Of a stretch of DNA of 64,000 bases, positions 30,093-39,975 are shown piece after piece. The position numbers were made by a program, and so were the translations under genes. The notes below the pieces were generated by a model that saw nothing but the letters and a program-made list of their open reading frames with translations, was not told where the DNA came from and did not search any database. Each line of letters begins with the position of its first letter. The stretch's first letter is position 1. The stretch comes from Pseudomonas sp. BGr12 (GTDB lineage Bacteria; Pseudomonadota; Gammaproteobacteria; Pseudomonadales; Pseudomonadaceae): the NCBI RefSeq assembly GCF_030272895.1, contig NZ_JALRNF010000008.1, forward strand, positions 62,001-126,000, in the 5' to 3' direction.

Positions 30093-31592
30093 ATGACGCA
30101 ATCGAGTGGTATCGAAACCAACGGTGTGGAGCAGATCCCTGACGATCAACGCCACGCCACCCCGACCGACCTGTTCCGCCTGATCTTCGGCGGCGCCAAC
30201 ACCTTCGCCACCGCGGTACTGGGCAGCTTCCCGGTACTGTTCGGGCTGTCTTTCGAGGCGGGCCTGTGGTCGATCATCCTCGGGGTCGCCGTCGGCGCCC
30301 TGATCCTCGCCCCGATGGGCCTGTTCGGCGCCCTCAACGGCACCAACAACGCGGTGTCGTCCGGTGCGCACTTTGGTGTGCACGGGCGCATCGTCGGCTC
30401 GTTCCTGTCCCTGCTGACTGCCGTGGCCTTCTTCTCCCTGTCGGTCTGGAGCTCGGGCGACGCCCTGGTCGGTGGCGCCAAACGCCTGGCCGGCCTGCCG
30501 GAGACCGACCTGACCCTGGGCCTGGCCTATGGCCTGTTCGCCGTGCTGGTGCTGGTGGTGTGCATCTACGGCTTTCGCTTCATGCTGTGGGTGAACAAGG
30601 TCGCGGTATCGGCATCGAGCCTGCTGTTCCTGCTGGGCATCTTCGCCTTCGCCGGCCCCTTCGACACCCACTTCGCCGGCAGCGTCAACCTCGGCCAGCC
30701 TGGCTTCTGGGCGGCGTTCATGGGCGCGGCGATCCTGGCCATGAGCAACCCGGTGTCCTTCGGCGCCTTCCTCGGTGACTGGTCGCGCTACATCCCGCGC
30801 CAGACGCCCAAGTCGCGCATCATGCTGGCAGTGATTGCCGCCCAGGCCGGTACCTTGATTCCGTTCCTGTTCGGCCTGTGCACCGCCACCCTGGTGGCCA
30901 CCCAGGCGCCGCAATATATCGAGACCAACAACTATGTGGGCGGCTTGCTGGCCATTTCGCCAACCTGGTTCTTCCTGCCGGTGTGCCTGATCGCGGTGAT
31001 CGGCGGCATGTCCACCGGCACCACGGCGCTGTACGGCACGGGCCTGGATATGTCGAGCGTGTTCCCTCGCCTGCTCAGCCGTGCCAGCGCCACGGTACTG
31101 ATCGGTGTTGCGGCGATTGCCTTCATCTTCATCGGCCGCTTCACCTTCAACCTGGTGCAGAGCGTGTCGACCTTCGCCGTGCTGATCATCACCTGCACCA
31201 GCCCCTGGATGGTGATCATGATCCTCGGCCTGATCACCCGCCGTGGCTTCTACCACGCCGATGACCTGCAGGTGTTCACCCGCGGCGAGCGCGGTGGCCA
31301 CTACTGGTTCCAGCATGGCTGGAACTGGCGCGGCATGGGTGCGTGGATTCCCAGCGCGCTGGTCGGCCTGTGCTTCGTCAACCTGCCCGGGCAGTTCGTC
31401 GGCCCGCTGGGCGACCTGGCGGGCGGCATCGACCTCAGCCTGCCGATCACCCTGGGCCTGGCCGGTGCACTCTACCTGGCCCTCCTCAACCTGTTCCCCG
31501 AACCTGCCGGTGTCTATGGCCCGCGTGGCCCGCGCTGGGTGCGCAGCAAGCGCGCCCCAAGCACACCGCTGAGCACTGCCGAACTGGCCTGA
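30093..31592 (+). CDS. NCS1-family purine-cytosine permease
   Basis: A 499-residue, 12-helix transporter. RLIFGGANTFATAVLGSFPV (TM1) and MSNPVSFGAFLGDWSRYIPR (TM6 region) are typical of NCS1 nucleobase transporters of the CodB group. No cytosine deaminase is adjacent; the next gene is an aldehyde dehydrogenase, 13 bp downstream, so the substrate may be an amine or other nitrogenous compound rather than cytosine. Confidence 0.85.
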   Translation: MTQSSGIETNGVEQIPDDQRHATPTDLFRLIFGGANTFATAVLGSFPVLFGLSFEAGLWSIILGVAVGALILAPMGLFGALNGTNNAVSSGAHFGVHGRIVGSFLSLLTAVAFFSLSVWSSGDALVGGAKRLAGLPETDLTLGLAYGLFAVLVLVVCIYGFRFMLWVNKVAVSASSLLFLLGIFAFAGPFDTHFAGSVNLGQPGFWAAFMGAAILAMSNPVSFGAFLGDWSRYIPRQTPKSRIMLAVIAAQAGTLIPFLFGLCTATLVATQAPQYIETNNYVGGLLAISPTWFFLPVCLIAVIGGMSTGTTALYGTGLDMSSVFPRLLSRASATVLIGVAAIAFIFIGRFTFNLVQSVSTFAVLIITCTSPWMVIMILGLITRRGFYHADDLQVFTRGERGGHYWFQHGWNWRGMGAWIPSALVGLCFVNLPGQFVGPLGDLAGGIDLSLPITLGLAGALYLALLNLFPEPAGVYGPRGPRWVRSKRAPSTPLSTAELA

Positions 31593-31605
31593 CAGGAGCC
31601 TGACC

Positions 31606-33036
31606 ATGCACACCCCACACTACATCGATGGGCGCTGGGTCGAAGGCCTTGGCGATGACTGCATCAGCGTCTTCGAACCGGCACGGGGCCAACCCTTTGC
31701 CGAACTCCGGGCCGCTAGCGTTGCCCAGGTCGACCAGGCCGTGGCCGCCGCCCGCCTGGCCCTGCCCGCCTGGAAAAACACCTGCCCGAGCGAGCGCGCC
31801 AGCTTGCTGCGCGGCTTCGCCATACAACTCGACCAGCGCCGCGAAGCCCTGCTCGCAGTGCAGATGCAGAACAACGGCAAGCCGCGTCACGAGGCCGAAA
31901 TTGACCTCGATGACGCCATCGCCACCTTCCACTACTACGCCGACCTGGCTGAGCAGTTGCCCGGGAAAAATCGCGACGTGCCACTGGCCGCCGTCGGCTT
32001 CAGCGCCCGTACGCGCCTGGAGCCGGTTGGCGTGGTCGGCCTGATCGTACCGTGGAACTTCCCGCTGGTGACCAGTGCCTGGAAGCTCGCCCCGGCCCTG
32101 GCGGCCGGTTGCACCGTAGTACTCAAGCCGTCCGAGGTCACCCCGCTGATCGAGCAGGCCTACGGGCAGATCGCCGACACCCTGGGCCTGCCGCCCGGGG
32201 TGTTGAACATCATCAACGGCATGGCCCGGACCGGTGCGGCACTGAGCAACCACAAAGGCCTGGACAAGCTCTCCTTTACCGGCAGCAACACCGTCGGCAG
32301 CCAGGTCATGCGCAGCGCTGCCGAACAGTGCCGGCCCGTGACCCTGGAGCTGGGGGGCAAATCGGCGATCCTGGTGTTCGACGACTGTGACCCGGACCAG
32401 GCGGTGGAGTGGATCGTCGCCGGTATCTGCTGGAATGCCGGGCAGATGTGCTCGGCCACCTCGCGCCTGCTGGTCCAGGATGGTATCGCCGACACCCTGC
32501 TGCCACGCCTGCAGGCGGCGCTGCAGAAGCTGCGCGTCGGCAACCCGCTGGCCGAGGAAGTCGACATGGGCCCACTGACCAGCCAGGCACAGTGGCACAA
32601 GGTCTGCGGCTACTTCGCCAGCGCCCGCGAGGAAGGCCTGCAGTGCCTCACCGGCGGCCAGGCCCTGGACCGTGACGGCTGGTTCGTCAGCCCCACGCTT
32701 TACGCCGATGTGCCAACCGACAGCCGCCTGTGGACCGAGGAAATCTTCGGCCCGGTTCTTTGCAGCCATCGGTTCAGCACCGAGCAACAGGCCATCGCGC
32801 TGGCCAACGACAGCGCCTTCGGCCTGGTCGCCACCGTCTGCTCGGCGGACCTTGTCCGCGCCGAACGGGTGGCCGACGCGCTGGAAGTGGGCCATGTGTG
32901 GATCAACTCGGTCCAGGCGGTGTTCGTCGAAACGTCCTGGGGCGGCACCAAGGGCAGCGGCATCGGCCGCGAGCTCGGCCCGTGGGGACTGTCGGCCTAC
33001 CAGTCGGTCAAACACGTGACCCGTTGCCTGGGATAG
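31606..33036 (+). CDS. NAD(P)-dependent aldehyde dehydrogenase
   Basis: A 476-residue enzyme of the betaine/aminoaldehyde dehydrogenase group. IVPWNFPLVTSAWKLAPALA is the cofactor site, TLELGGKSAILVF holds the general base Glu, and CWNAGQMCSATSRLLV the nucleophilic Cys. EIFGPVLCSHRFST is the conserved phosphate-binding block. It follows the NCS1 permease gene by 13 bp, suggesting oxidation of an aldehyde derived from the imported compound. The exact substrate cannot be read from sequence. Confidence 0.88.
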   Translation: MHTPHYIDGRWVEGLGDDCISVFEPARGQPFAELRAASVAQVDQAVAAARLALPAWKNTCPSERASLLRGFAIQLDQRREALLAVQMQNNGKPRHEAEIDLDDAIATFHYYADLAEQLPGKNRDVPLAAVGFSARTRLEPVGVVGLIVPWNFPLVTSAWKLAPALAAGCTVVLKPSEVTPLIEQAYGQIADTLGLPPGVLNIINGMARTGAALSNHKGLDKLSFTGSNTVGSQVMRSAAEQCRPVTLELGGKSAILVFDDCDPDQAVEWIVAGICWNAGQMCSATSRLLVQDGIADTLLPRLQAALQKLRVGNPLAEEVDMGPLTSQAQWHKVCGYFASAREEGLQCLTGGQALDRDGWFVSPTLYADVPTDSRLWTEEIFGPVLCSHRFSTEQQAIALANDSAFGLVATVCSADLVRAERVADALEVGHVWINSVQAVFVETSWGGTKGSGIGRELGPWGLSAYQSVKHVTRCLG

Positions 33037-33061
33037 CGCCAGCCAAAGCATTGACCCAGAT

Positions 33062-33083
33062 CCCGCCCCCGGCCAGGGGCGGG
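33062..33083 (+). terminator. Hairpin after the aldehyde dehydrogenase gene
   Basis: CCCGCCCC and GGGGCGGG form an 8-bp GC stem 25 bp after the stop. No T-run follows; instead a TATACT element begins 2 bp later and could be the -10 of ppk2. Terminator function is only moderately supported. Confidence 0.5.
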
Positions 33084-33141
33084 ACTATACTCGAACAGCT
33101 TGGAAACCCGGATTCCCCTACAGCTGACGAGGCACGGCAAC

Positions 33142-33951
33142 ATGGCCAAGAAGAAGGAAAAGGCAAAAAACCCTGAGCGTATGCCCCGCAAGGACTACGA
33201 AAGCGAGCTCAAGGCACTGCACGTCGAACTGGTAAAACTGCAACAGTGGGTGGTCGCCAAAGGCTTGAAGGTCTGCGTCATCTTCGAGGGCCGCGACGGT
33301 GCCGGCAAGGGCGGCACCATCAAGGCCATCACCGAGCGTGTCAGCCCGCGGGTGTTCCGCGTGGCCGCACTGCCGGCCCCGACCGAGCGGGAAAAGACCC
33401 AGATGTATGCCCAGCGCTACATCCAGCACCTGCCGTCGGCGGGTGAAGTGGTGATCTTCGACCGCAGCTGGTACAACCGCGCAGGCGTCGAACGGGTCAT
33501 GGGCTTCTGCACCGAAGAGCAGGCGGACAAGTTCCTCAGCGTGGTGCCGCATTTCGAGAAGATGCTCATCGAGTCGGGCATCATCCTCGTCAAATACTGG
33601 CTGGAGGTCAGTGCCAAGGAACAGGAACGACGTCTGACGGACCGTATCACCGACGGTCGCAAGATCTGGAAGCTGACCCCCATGGACCTCAAGTCGTTCA
33701 CCCGCTGGGACGACTACACCCGCGCCCGCGACAAGATGTTCGCCGCCTCCGACACCTCCTGGGCCCCCTGGTACGTGGCGCAATCGGAAGACAAGCGCAA
33801 GGTGCGCCTGAACATCATCAGCCACCTGCTTGAACAGGTGCCCTACGAAGAACTGCCGCAAAAACACAAGATCGAGCTGCCAAAACGCGGCAGGATCGGC
33901 CGCTACAAGAGCACCAACTACACCTCGCGCATGGTCCCCGAGCGCTTCTGA
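33142..33951 (+). CDS. ppk2: Polyphosphate kinase 2
   Basis: A 269-residue class I PPK2 that phosphorylates nucleoside diphosphates with polyphosphate, or the reverse. The Walker A FEGRDGAGKGGTIKAI and the Walker B VVIFDRSWYNRAGVERVMGF are intact, and the lid region DRITDGRKIWKLTPMD follows. ATG 33142 (MAKKKEKAKN) has GAGG upstream. It is monocistronic. Confidence 0.94.
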   Translation: MAKKKEKAKNPERMPRKDYESELKALHVELVKLQQWVVAKGLKVCVIFEGRDGAGKGGTIKAITERVSPRVFRVAALPAPTEREKTQMYAQRYIQHLPSAGEVVIFDRSWYNRAGVERVMGFCTEEQADKFLSVVPHFEKMLIESGIILVKYWLEVSAKEQERRLTDRITDGRKIWKLTPMDLKSFTRWDDYTRARDKMFAASDTSWAPWYVAQSEDKRKVRLNIISHLLEQVPYEELPQKHKIELPKRGRIGRYKSTNYTSRMVPERF

Positions 33952-34046
33952 GCGTGCGCAGGGCAACCTGCGCACCACCTCCCCCTCTCTTACCCTCAAG
34001 CCCCTTGCCGCGAAAAAGAGGACCAGTGGGGCTAGTCACATTTTAA

Positions 34047-34062
34047 GTTGTACGATAACGTA
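34047..34062 (+). promoter_or_regulatory. Candidate FadR-type operator upstream of kdgD
   Basis: GTTGTACGATAACGTA, containing the inverted repeat TACG-N4-CGTA, 57 bp upstream of the kdgD ATG. The first ten bases are repeated upstream of the FadR-type regulator gene at 40780, suggesting a shared repressor site. Confidence 0.55.
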
Positions 34063-34118
34063 TCTCTACTCGAGTACCACTGCGTCTTCCAATGTGTCCT
34101 ACAGGGTGTTCTACAACA

Positions 34119-35030
34119 ATGAATCCACAAGAACTGCAATCCATCCTCTCCCACGGTCTGCTGTCCTTCCCGGTCACCGACTTCAATGCCCAGGGCGACT
34201 TCAACCGCGCCGGCTACATCAAGCGCCTGGAATGGCTGGCCCCGTACGGCGCCAGCGCCCTGTTCGCCGCCGGCGGCACCGGTGAGTTCTTCTCCCTGGC
34301 CGCCAGTGAGTACTCGCAAATCATCAAGACCGCCGTGGATACCTGCGCCACCAGCGTACCGATCCTGGCCGGTGTCGGCGGCTCGACCCGCCAGGCCATC
34401 GAATACGCACAAGAGGCTGAGCGCCTGGGTGCCAAGGGCTTGCTGCTGCTGCCGCACTACCTGACCGAAGCCAGCCAGGACGGCGTTGCCGCCCACGTCG
34501 AGGCGGTGTGCAAGTCGGTGAACATCGGTGTGGTGGTGTACAACCGCAACGTCTGCCGCCTCAATGCCGTGCAGCTGGAACAACTGGCCGAACGCTGCCC
34601 GAACCTGATCGGCTACAAGGATGGCCTGGGCGATATCGAGCTGATGGTGTCGATCCGTCGTCGCCTCGGTGACCGCTTCTCCTACCTCGGCGGCCTGCCG
34701 ACCGCAGAAGTCTATGCCGCCGCCTACAAGGCCCTGGGTGTACCGGTGTATTCCTCGGCGGTGTTCAACTTCATCCCCAAGACCGCGATGGACTTCTACC
34801 ACGCGATCGCCCACGACGATCACGCCACCGTGGCCAAGATCATCGACGACTTCTTCCTGCCGTACCTGGACATCCGCAACCGCAAGGCCGGTTACGCGGT
34901 CAGCATCGTCAAGGCCGGGGCGAAGATCGCCGGTTACGATGCAGGCCCGGTGCGTACGCCGTTGACTGACCTCACGGCCGAAGAGTACGAAATGCTCGCC
35001 GCGCTGATGGACAAGCAGGGTGCGCAATAA
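34119..35030 (+). CDS. kdgD: 5-dehydro-4-deoxyglucarate dehydratase
   Basis: A 303-residue DapA-superfamily aldolase-fold enzyme that decarboxylates and dehydrates 5-keto-4-deoxyglucarate to 2,5-dioxopentanoate. The Schiff-base Lys lies in [10 protein letters not shown], with VVYNRNVC (catalytic Tyr) and [10 protein letters not shown] (substrate loop) upstream. It is the first gene of the aldarate cluster. The start is ATG 34119; the frame open to 34092 has no better site. Confidence 0.95.
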   Translation: MNPQELQSILSHGLLSFPVTDFNAQGDFNRAGYIKRLEWLAPYGASALFAAGGTGEFFSLAASEYSQIIKTAVDTCATSVPILAGVGGSTRQAIEYAQEAERLGAKGLLLLPHYLTEASQDGVAAHVEAVCKSVNIGVVVYNRNVCRLNAVQLEQLAERCPNLIGYKDGLGDIELMVSIRRRLGDRFSYLGGLPTAEVYAAAYKALGVPVYSSAVFNFIPKTAMDFYHAIAHDDHATVAKIIDDFFLPYLDIRNRKAGYAVSIVKAGAKIAGYDAGPVRTPLTDLTAEEYEMLAALMDKQGAQ

Positions 35031-35063
35031 CGCCTGACGCCCCCGGGTGACCATTGGTCGCCG

Positions 35064-35090
35064 GAGTCGAAGCCTGAACCGCTTCGGCTC
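35064..35090 (+). promoter_or_regulatory. Intergenic hairpin between kdgD and the MFS gene
   Basis: GAGTCGAAGC and GCTTCGGCTC pair over 10 bp with one mismatch and a 7-nt loop. Without a T-tract it is more likely a stability or attenuation element than a terminator. Confidence 0.5.
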
Positions 35091-35139
35091 CACGCTAATC
35101 AGAACCCCGCACAAAAATAATTAGTGGGAGTACACCAGC

Positions 35140-36516
35140 ATGCAAGCGACTAAAAAGACGCATGTGCGCTACCTGATCCTGTTCATGCTGTTCGTCGTGA
35201 CCACGATCAACTATGCCGACCGCGCCACCATTTCCATCGCCGGCTCCAGCCTGCAGAAGGACCTGGGCATCGACGCCGTGACGCTGGGCTACATCTTCTC
35301 GGCCTTCGGCTGGGCCTATGTGCTGGGGCAGATCCCCGGTGGCTGGCTGCTCGATCGCTTCGGCTCGAAAAAGGTCTATGCCCTGAGCATCTTCACCTGG
35401 TCGGCCTTTACCGTGCTGCAAGGCTTCGTCGGTTACCTGCCGGTGGCCAACGCGGTCATTGCCCTGTTCATGCTGCGCTTTCTGGTCGGTTTTGCCGAAG
35501 CGCCCTCTTTCCCGGGTAACGCGCGCATCGTCGCGGCCTGGTTCCCGACCGCCGAACGCGGCACCGCCTCGGCCATCTTCAACTCTGCGCAATACTTCGC
35601 CACCGTGCTATTCGCCCCGCTGATGGGCTGGATCGTCCACGCCTGGGGCTGGGAGCATGTGTTCATCGTCATGGGCGTGCTGGGCATCCTGTTCTCCATC
35701 GCCTGGATGAAGCTCATCTACAACCCCAAGGAACACCCGATGATCGGCGCTGCCGAGCTTGAGCACATCGAGCGCAACGGCGGCCTGGTGGACATGGACA
35801 AACCCAAGGCAAGCGGCAAGAGCGGGCCGAAGTGGGGCTACATCAAACAACTGCTCGGCAGCCGCATGATGCTCGGTATCTACCTGGGCCAGTACTGCAT
35901 CAACGCCATCACCTATTTCTTCCTCACCTGGTTCCCGGTGTACCTGGTGCAGGAGCGCGGCATGTCGATCCTCAAGGCCGGCTTCATCGCCTCCCTGCCG
36001 GCGATCTGCGGCTTCATCGGCGGCGTGCTGGGCGGGATCATCTCCGACCACCTGCTGCGTCGCGGCAACTCGCTGACCTTCGCCCGCAAGGCGCCGATCG
36101 TCATCGGCCTGCTGCTGTCGACCTCGATGGTGATCTGCAACTACGTGGATGCCGAGTGGATGGTGGTGGGCATCATGGCCCTGGCGTTCTTCGGCAAGGG
36201 CCTGGGTGCACTGGGCTGGGCGGTGGTCTCCGACACCTCGCCCAAGCAGATCGCCGGGCTGTCCGGTGGCATGTTCAACACCTTCGGCAACATCGCTTCG
36301 ATCACCACGCCGATCATCATCGGCTACATCATCAGTGCCACCGGTTCGTTCAAATGGGCCCTGGTGTATGTCGGCGCCAACGCCCTGGTCGCGGTGTTCA
36401 GCTACCTGGTGATCGTCGGCCCGATCAAGCGCATCGAGCTGCGTGAAGATCCAAGCCAGAACGGAAACCCGCAAGCGCAGCCGGCCGCCGGCACGCTGGC
36501 CGACAACCGTCGTTGA
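35140..36516 (+). CDS. Glucarate/galactarate MFS transporter
   Basis: A 458-residue, 12-helix major-facilitator of the anion:cation symporter group. TINYADRATISIAGSSLQKD in TM1 and GQIPGGWLLDRFGSKKVY (the loop 2-3 motif) match the GudP/GarP/hexuronate family. The setting between kdgD and garD identifies the likely substrates as galactarate and glucarate. GGGAG precedes ATG 35140. Confidence 0.9.
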   Translation: MQATKKTHVRYLILFMLFVVTTINYADRATISIAGSSLQKDLGIDAVTLGYIFSAFGWAYVLGQIPGGWLLDRFGSKKVYALSIFTWSAFTVLQGFVGYLPVANAVIALFMLRFLVGFAEAPSFPGNARIVAAWFPTAERGTASAIFNSAQYFATVLFAPLMGWIVHAWGWEHVFIVMGVLGILFSIAWMKLIYNPKEHPMIGAAELEHIERNGGLVDMDKPKASGKSGPKWGYIKQLLGSRMMLGIYLGQYCINAITYFFLTWFPVYLVQERGMSILKAGFIASLPAICGFIGGVLGGIISDHLLRRGNSLTFARKAPIVIGLLLSTSMVICNYVDAEWMVVGIMALAFFGKGLGALGWAVVSDTSPKQIAGLSGGMFNTFGNIASITTPIIIGYIISATGSFKWALVYVGANALVAVFSYLVIVGPIKRIELREDPSQNGNPQAQPAAGTLADNRR

Positions 36517-36523
36517 GTGAAAC

Positions 36524-36545
36524 GCCTGCAACCGCGGTTGCAGGC
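36524..36545 (+). promoter_or_regulatory. Perfect 22-bp palindrome between the MFS gene and garD
   Basis: GCCTGCAACC and GGTTGCAGGC with a 2-bp centre form a perfect palindrome 8 bp after the MFS stop. There is no T-tract. It could be a transcript-stabilising hairpin or a protein-binding site. Confidence 0.55.
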
Positions 36546-36586
36546 ACCGCTGATCCGCCTGAATACATGACAAGAAGGGCCAACCG

Positions 36587-38140
36587 ATGCACATGATCGA
36601 ACACGCCGACTCACCCCGCTACGTACGTCTGCATGAACAGGACAACGTCGTTGTCGTGGTGAATGATCAGGGTGTCGCAGAAGGTAGCCGTTTCACCGAT
36701 GGACTGACGGTGATCGAAGGCATTCCGCAAAGCCACAAGGTGGCCCTGGTGAACATTGCCAAGGGCGAGCCGGTGGTGCGCTATGGCCAGGTCATCGGTT
36801 ACGCGCTGCAGGACCTGCCCCAGGGCAGCTGGGTCCGGGAGACCCAACTGGCGATGCCCTCGGCACCGGCGCTGGACAGCCTGCCGATGGCCGATACCGT
36901 GCCCGCCGCCCTGCCAGCGCTTGAAGGCTACACCTTCGAGGGCTACCGCAATGCCGACGGCACGGTGGGCACACGCAACATCCTCGGGATCACCACCACC
37001 GTGCAGTGTGTCACTGGCGTGCTCGATCACGCGGTCAAACGCATCCGCGAGGAACTGCTGCCCAAGTACCCGCACGTCGACGACGTGATCGCCCTGACCC
37101 ACAGCTACGGCTGCGGCGTGGCGATCAACGCCCGCGACGCCTACATCCCGATCCGCACGGTGCGCAACCTCGCCCGCAACCCCAACCTGGGCGGCGAAGC
37201 CCTGGTCATCAGCCTGGGCTGCGAGAAGCTGCAGGCCGGGCAGGTCATGCACGAGGACGACGCCTCGGTCGACCTCAGCGAACCCTGGCTGTACCGCCTG
37301 CAGGACGCTAGCCACGGCTTCGGCGAAATGGTCGAGCAGATCATGGAACTGGCTGAAGTACGGCTGAAGAAACTCGACCAGCGCCGCCGCGAAACCGTAC
37401 CGGCCTCGGAGCTGATCCTGGGCATGCAGTGCGGTGGCAGCGACGCGTTCTCCGGCATCACCGCCAACCCGGCGCTGGGCTACGCCTCCGACCTGCTGAT
37501 CCGCGCCGGGGCCACGGTGATGTTCTCGGAAGTCACCGAAGTGCGCGATGCCATCTACATGCTGACCTCCCGCGCCGAAACGCCGGAAGTCGCCGCCGCG
37601 CTGGTGCGCGAGATGGATTGGTACGACCAGTACCTGCAACGCGGCGAAGCCGACCGCAGCGCCAACACCACACCGGGCAACAAGAAAGGCGGGCTCTCAA
37701 ACATCGTCGAGAAGAGCCTGGGCTCGATCGTCAAATCCGGCAGCAGCGCCATCAACGGCGTGCTCGGCCCGGGTGAGCGCGTATCCGGCAAAGGCCTGGT
37801 GTTCTGCGCCACACCGGCCAGCGACTTCGTCTGTGGCACCCTGCAACTGGCCGCCGGCATGAACCTGCATGTGTTCACCACCGGGCGCGGCACGCCGTAT
37901 GGCCTGGCCATGGTACCGGTGGTCAAGGTGTCGACCCGCACTGAACTGGCCGAACGCTGGCCCGACTTGATCGACATCGACGCCGGGCGCATCGCCACCG
38001 GCCGCGCCACCATCGAAGAGCTGGGCTGGGAGCTGTTCCACTACTACCTGGACGTGGCCAGCGGACGCAAACAGACCTGGGCCGAACGCTACAAGCTGCA
38101 CAACGACATCACCCTGTTCAACCCCGCCCCTATCACCTGA
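36587..38140 (+). CDS. garD: Galactarate dehydratase
   Basis: A 517-residue enzyme dehydrating meso-galactarate to 5-keto-4-deoxyglucarate, the substrate of KdgD. The N-terminal SAF-like domain (to about 100) is followed by the altronate/galactarate dehydratase core with [22 protein letters not shown] and [20 protein letters not shown], whose Cys and His residues bind the metal. Length fits GarD. The start is ATG 36587; MHM offers a second in-frame ATG two codons later. Confidence 0.95.
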   Translation: MHMIEHADSPRYVRLHEQDNVVVVVNDQGVAEGSRFTDGLTVIEGIPQSHKVALVNIAKGEPVVRYGQVIGYALQDLPQGSWVRETQLAMPSAPALDSLPMADTVPAALPALEGYTFEGYRNADGTVGTRNILGITTTVQCVTGVLDHAVKRIREELLPKYPHVDDVIALTHSYGCGVAINARDAYIPIRTVRNLARNPNLGGEALVISLGCEKLQAGQVMHEDDASVDLSEPWLYRLQDASHGFGEMVEQIMELAEVRLKKLDQRRRETVPASELILGMQCGGSDAFSGITANPALGYASDLLIRAGATVMFSEVTEVRDAIYMLTSRAETPEVAAALVREMDWYDQYLQRGEADRSANTTPGNKKGGLSNIVEKSLGSIVKSGSSAINGVLGPGERVSGKGLVFCATPASDFVCGTLQLAAGMNLHVFTTGRGTPYGLAMVPVVKVSTRTELAERWPDLIDIDAGRIATGRATIEELGWELFHYYLDVASGRKQTWAERYKLHNDITLFNPAPIT

Positions 38141-38154
38141 ACGACTCATCCTCT

Positions 38155-38213
38155 CTGTGGGAGCGGGCTTGCCCCGCGATGCGATCTATCGCGGGGCAAG
38201 CCCGCTCCCACAG
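38155..38213. repeat. REP palindrome pair
   Basis: Two REP cores in inverted order with a 10-bp centre, 15 bp after garD and 64 bp before the aldehyde dehydrogenase ATG, inside the aldarate gene cluster. Confidence 0.95.
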
Positions 38214-38276
38214 TGCTCACATCCATCTCATACGATGTCCGTCATCAAACCTCAATCACCGAACCAGGAGATCCCC

Positions 38277-39860
38277 ATGTCCACCGTTCTCGGTCATAAC
38301 TTCATCGCTGGTGCGCGCAGCGCGGCGGGTACACAACAGCTGAAAAGCATCGACGCCACCAGTGGCGAAGCCCTGCCCTTCACCTTCGTCCAGGCCACCG
38401 AAGGCGAAGTGAACAGCGCCGCCCGGGCCGCCGAAGCCGCCTTCCCCGCCTTCCGCCAACTGAGCCCACAGCGCCGTGGCGAATTCCTCCTGGCCATCGC
38501 CGACGAACTGGACGCCCTGAGCGATGACTTCGTCGCCATCGTCTGCCAGGAAACCGCCCTGCCCGCTGCCCGTATCCAAGGTGAGCGGGCGCGCACCAGT
38601 GGCCAGATGCGCCTGTTCGCCCAGGTGCTGCAGCGTGGCGACTTCCTCGGCGCCCGCATCGACCTGGCGCTGCCCGAGCGCAAGCCACTGCCACGGGTCG
38701 ACCTGCGCCAGATGCGCATCGGCGTTGGCCCGGTCGCAGTGTTCGGCGCCAGCAACTTCCCGCTGGCCTTCTCCACCGCCGGCGGTGATACCGCTGCCGC
38801 ATTGGCCGCCGGCTGCCCGGTAGTGTTCAAGGCTCACAGCGGCCACATGGCCACCGCCGACCTGGTCGGCTGCGCCATCATCCGCGCCGCCGAGCGCACC
38901 GACATGCCCAAGGGCGTGTTCAACATGATCTTCGGTGCCGGTGTCGGTGAGTGGCTGGTCAAGCACCCGGCGATCCAGGCGGTGGGTTTCACCGGCTCCC
39001 TCAGCGGTGGCAATGCCCTGTGCAAGATGGCTGCCGAACGTCCACAGCCAATCCCGGTGTTTGCCGAGATGTCGAGTATCAACCCGGTCATCCTGTTGCC
39101 ACAGGCACTGGCCGGCCGTGGTGAAACCGTGGCCCGCGAACTGGCGGCCTCGGTGGTCATGGGCTGCGGTCAGTTCTGCACCAACCCGGGCCTGGTGCTG
39201 GGCGTCAGCTCGCCGGCCTTCAGCGCCTTCCAGGCCCAACTGCAGGAGCAGATGACTGCCCAGGCGCCGCAGACCATGCTCAATGCCGGTGGCCTGCGCA
39301 GCTACAGCAAAGGCCTGGAGCACCTGCACGCCCACGCCGGGATCAGCCACCTGGCCGGCCAGCCGCAGGAAGGCAACCAGGCGCGGCCACAGTTGTTCAA
39401 GGCCGATGTCGAATTGCTGCTCAAGGGTGATGAACTGCTGCAGGAAGAAGTATTCGGCCCGACCACCATCGTCGTCGAAGCCCGTGACGATGCCGAGCTC
39501 AAGGCGGCCCTTCAGGGCCTGCGCGGCCAGTTGACCGCGACCCTGATCGGCGAGCCGGGCGACCTGCAGGACTACCAGTGGCTGGTGCCGCTGCTGGAGC
39601 AGAAAGTCGGGCGCATCCTGGTCAACGGCTACCCGACCGGTGTCGAAGTCTGCGACGCCATGGTCCACGGCGGTCCTTATCCAGCCACCTCCGATGCCCG
39701 TGGTACCTCGGTGGGCACCCTGGCGATCGACCGTTTCCTGCGGCCGGTGTGCTACCAGAACTACCCGGAGGCCTTGCTGCCCGAGGCGCTGCGCAACAGC
39801 AACCCGCTGGGCCTCAAGCGCCTGGTCAATGGTGAGTGGTCGGCTGCGCCGATTGCCTGA
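38277..39860 (+). CDS. Alpha-ketoglutaric semialdehyde (2,5-dioxovalerate) dehydrogenase
   Basis: A 527-residue aldehyde dehydrogenase completing aldarate breakdown by oxidising 2,5-dioxopentanoate to 2-oxoglutarate. VAVFGASNFPLAFSTAGGDT is the cofactor site, VFAEMSSINPVIL holds the general-base Glu, and VMGCGQFCTNPGLVL the catalytic Cys. AGGAG lies just before ATG 38277; the frame extends upstream through the REP, which is not coding. Confidence 0.93.
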   Translation: MSTVLGHNFIAGARSAAGTQQLKSIDATSGEALPFTFVQATEGEVNSAARAAEAAFPAFRQLSPQRRGEFLLAIADELDALSDDFVAIVCQETALPAARIQGERARTSGQMRLFAQVLQRGDFLGARIDLALPERKPLPRVDLRQMRIGVGPVAVFGASNFPLAFSTAGGDTAAALAAGCPVVFKAHSGHMATADLVGCAIIRAAERTDMPKGVFNMIFGAGVGEWLVKHPAIQAVGFTGSLSGGNALCKMAAERPQPIPVFAEMSSINPVILLPQALAGRGETVARELAASVVMGCGQFCTNPGLVLGVSSPAFSAFQAQLQEQMTAQAPQTMLNAGGLRSYSKGLEHLHAHAGISHLAGQPQEGNQARPQLFKADVELLLKGDELLQEEVFGPTTIVVEARDDAELKAALQGLRGQLTATLIGEPGDLQDYQWLVPLLEQKVGRILVNGYPTGVEVCDAMVHGGPYPATSDARGTSVGTLAIDRFLRPVCYQNYPEALLPEALRNSNPLGLKRLVNGEWSAAPIA

Positions 39861-39885
39861 CCCCCACACCTTTTTCGTTGCGGCC

Positions 39886-39960
39886 CATCGCCGGCTACGC
39901 CGGCTCCCACAAGGTCTGGTGCACACCGACCTACTGTGGGAGCTGGCGTAGCCGGCGATG
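39886..39960. repeat. Second repeat type: inverted GCCGGCTACGCCGGC pair
   Basis: CATCGCCGGCTACGCCGGCT and its near-perfect complement face each other across 23 bp. The arms share only the outer CTCCCACA/TGTGGGAG with the common REP, so this is a different REP-like family. It lies between the convergent dehydrogenase and repressor genes. Confidence 0.9.
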
Positions 39961-39975
39961 GCATCACCACCGCTA

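Noticed and set aside
38157..38276. Longer start for the ketoglutarate-semialdehyde dehydrogenase
   Set aside because: The extra 40 codons translate the REP pair (MGAGLPRDAIY...). The AGGAG before 38277 and family alignment favour the shorter start.
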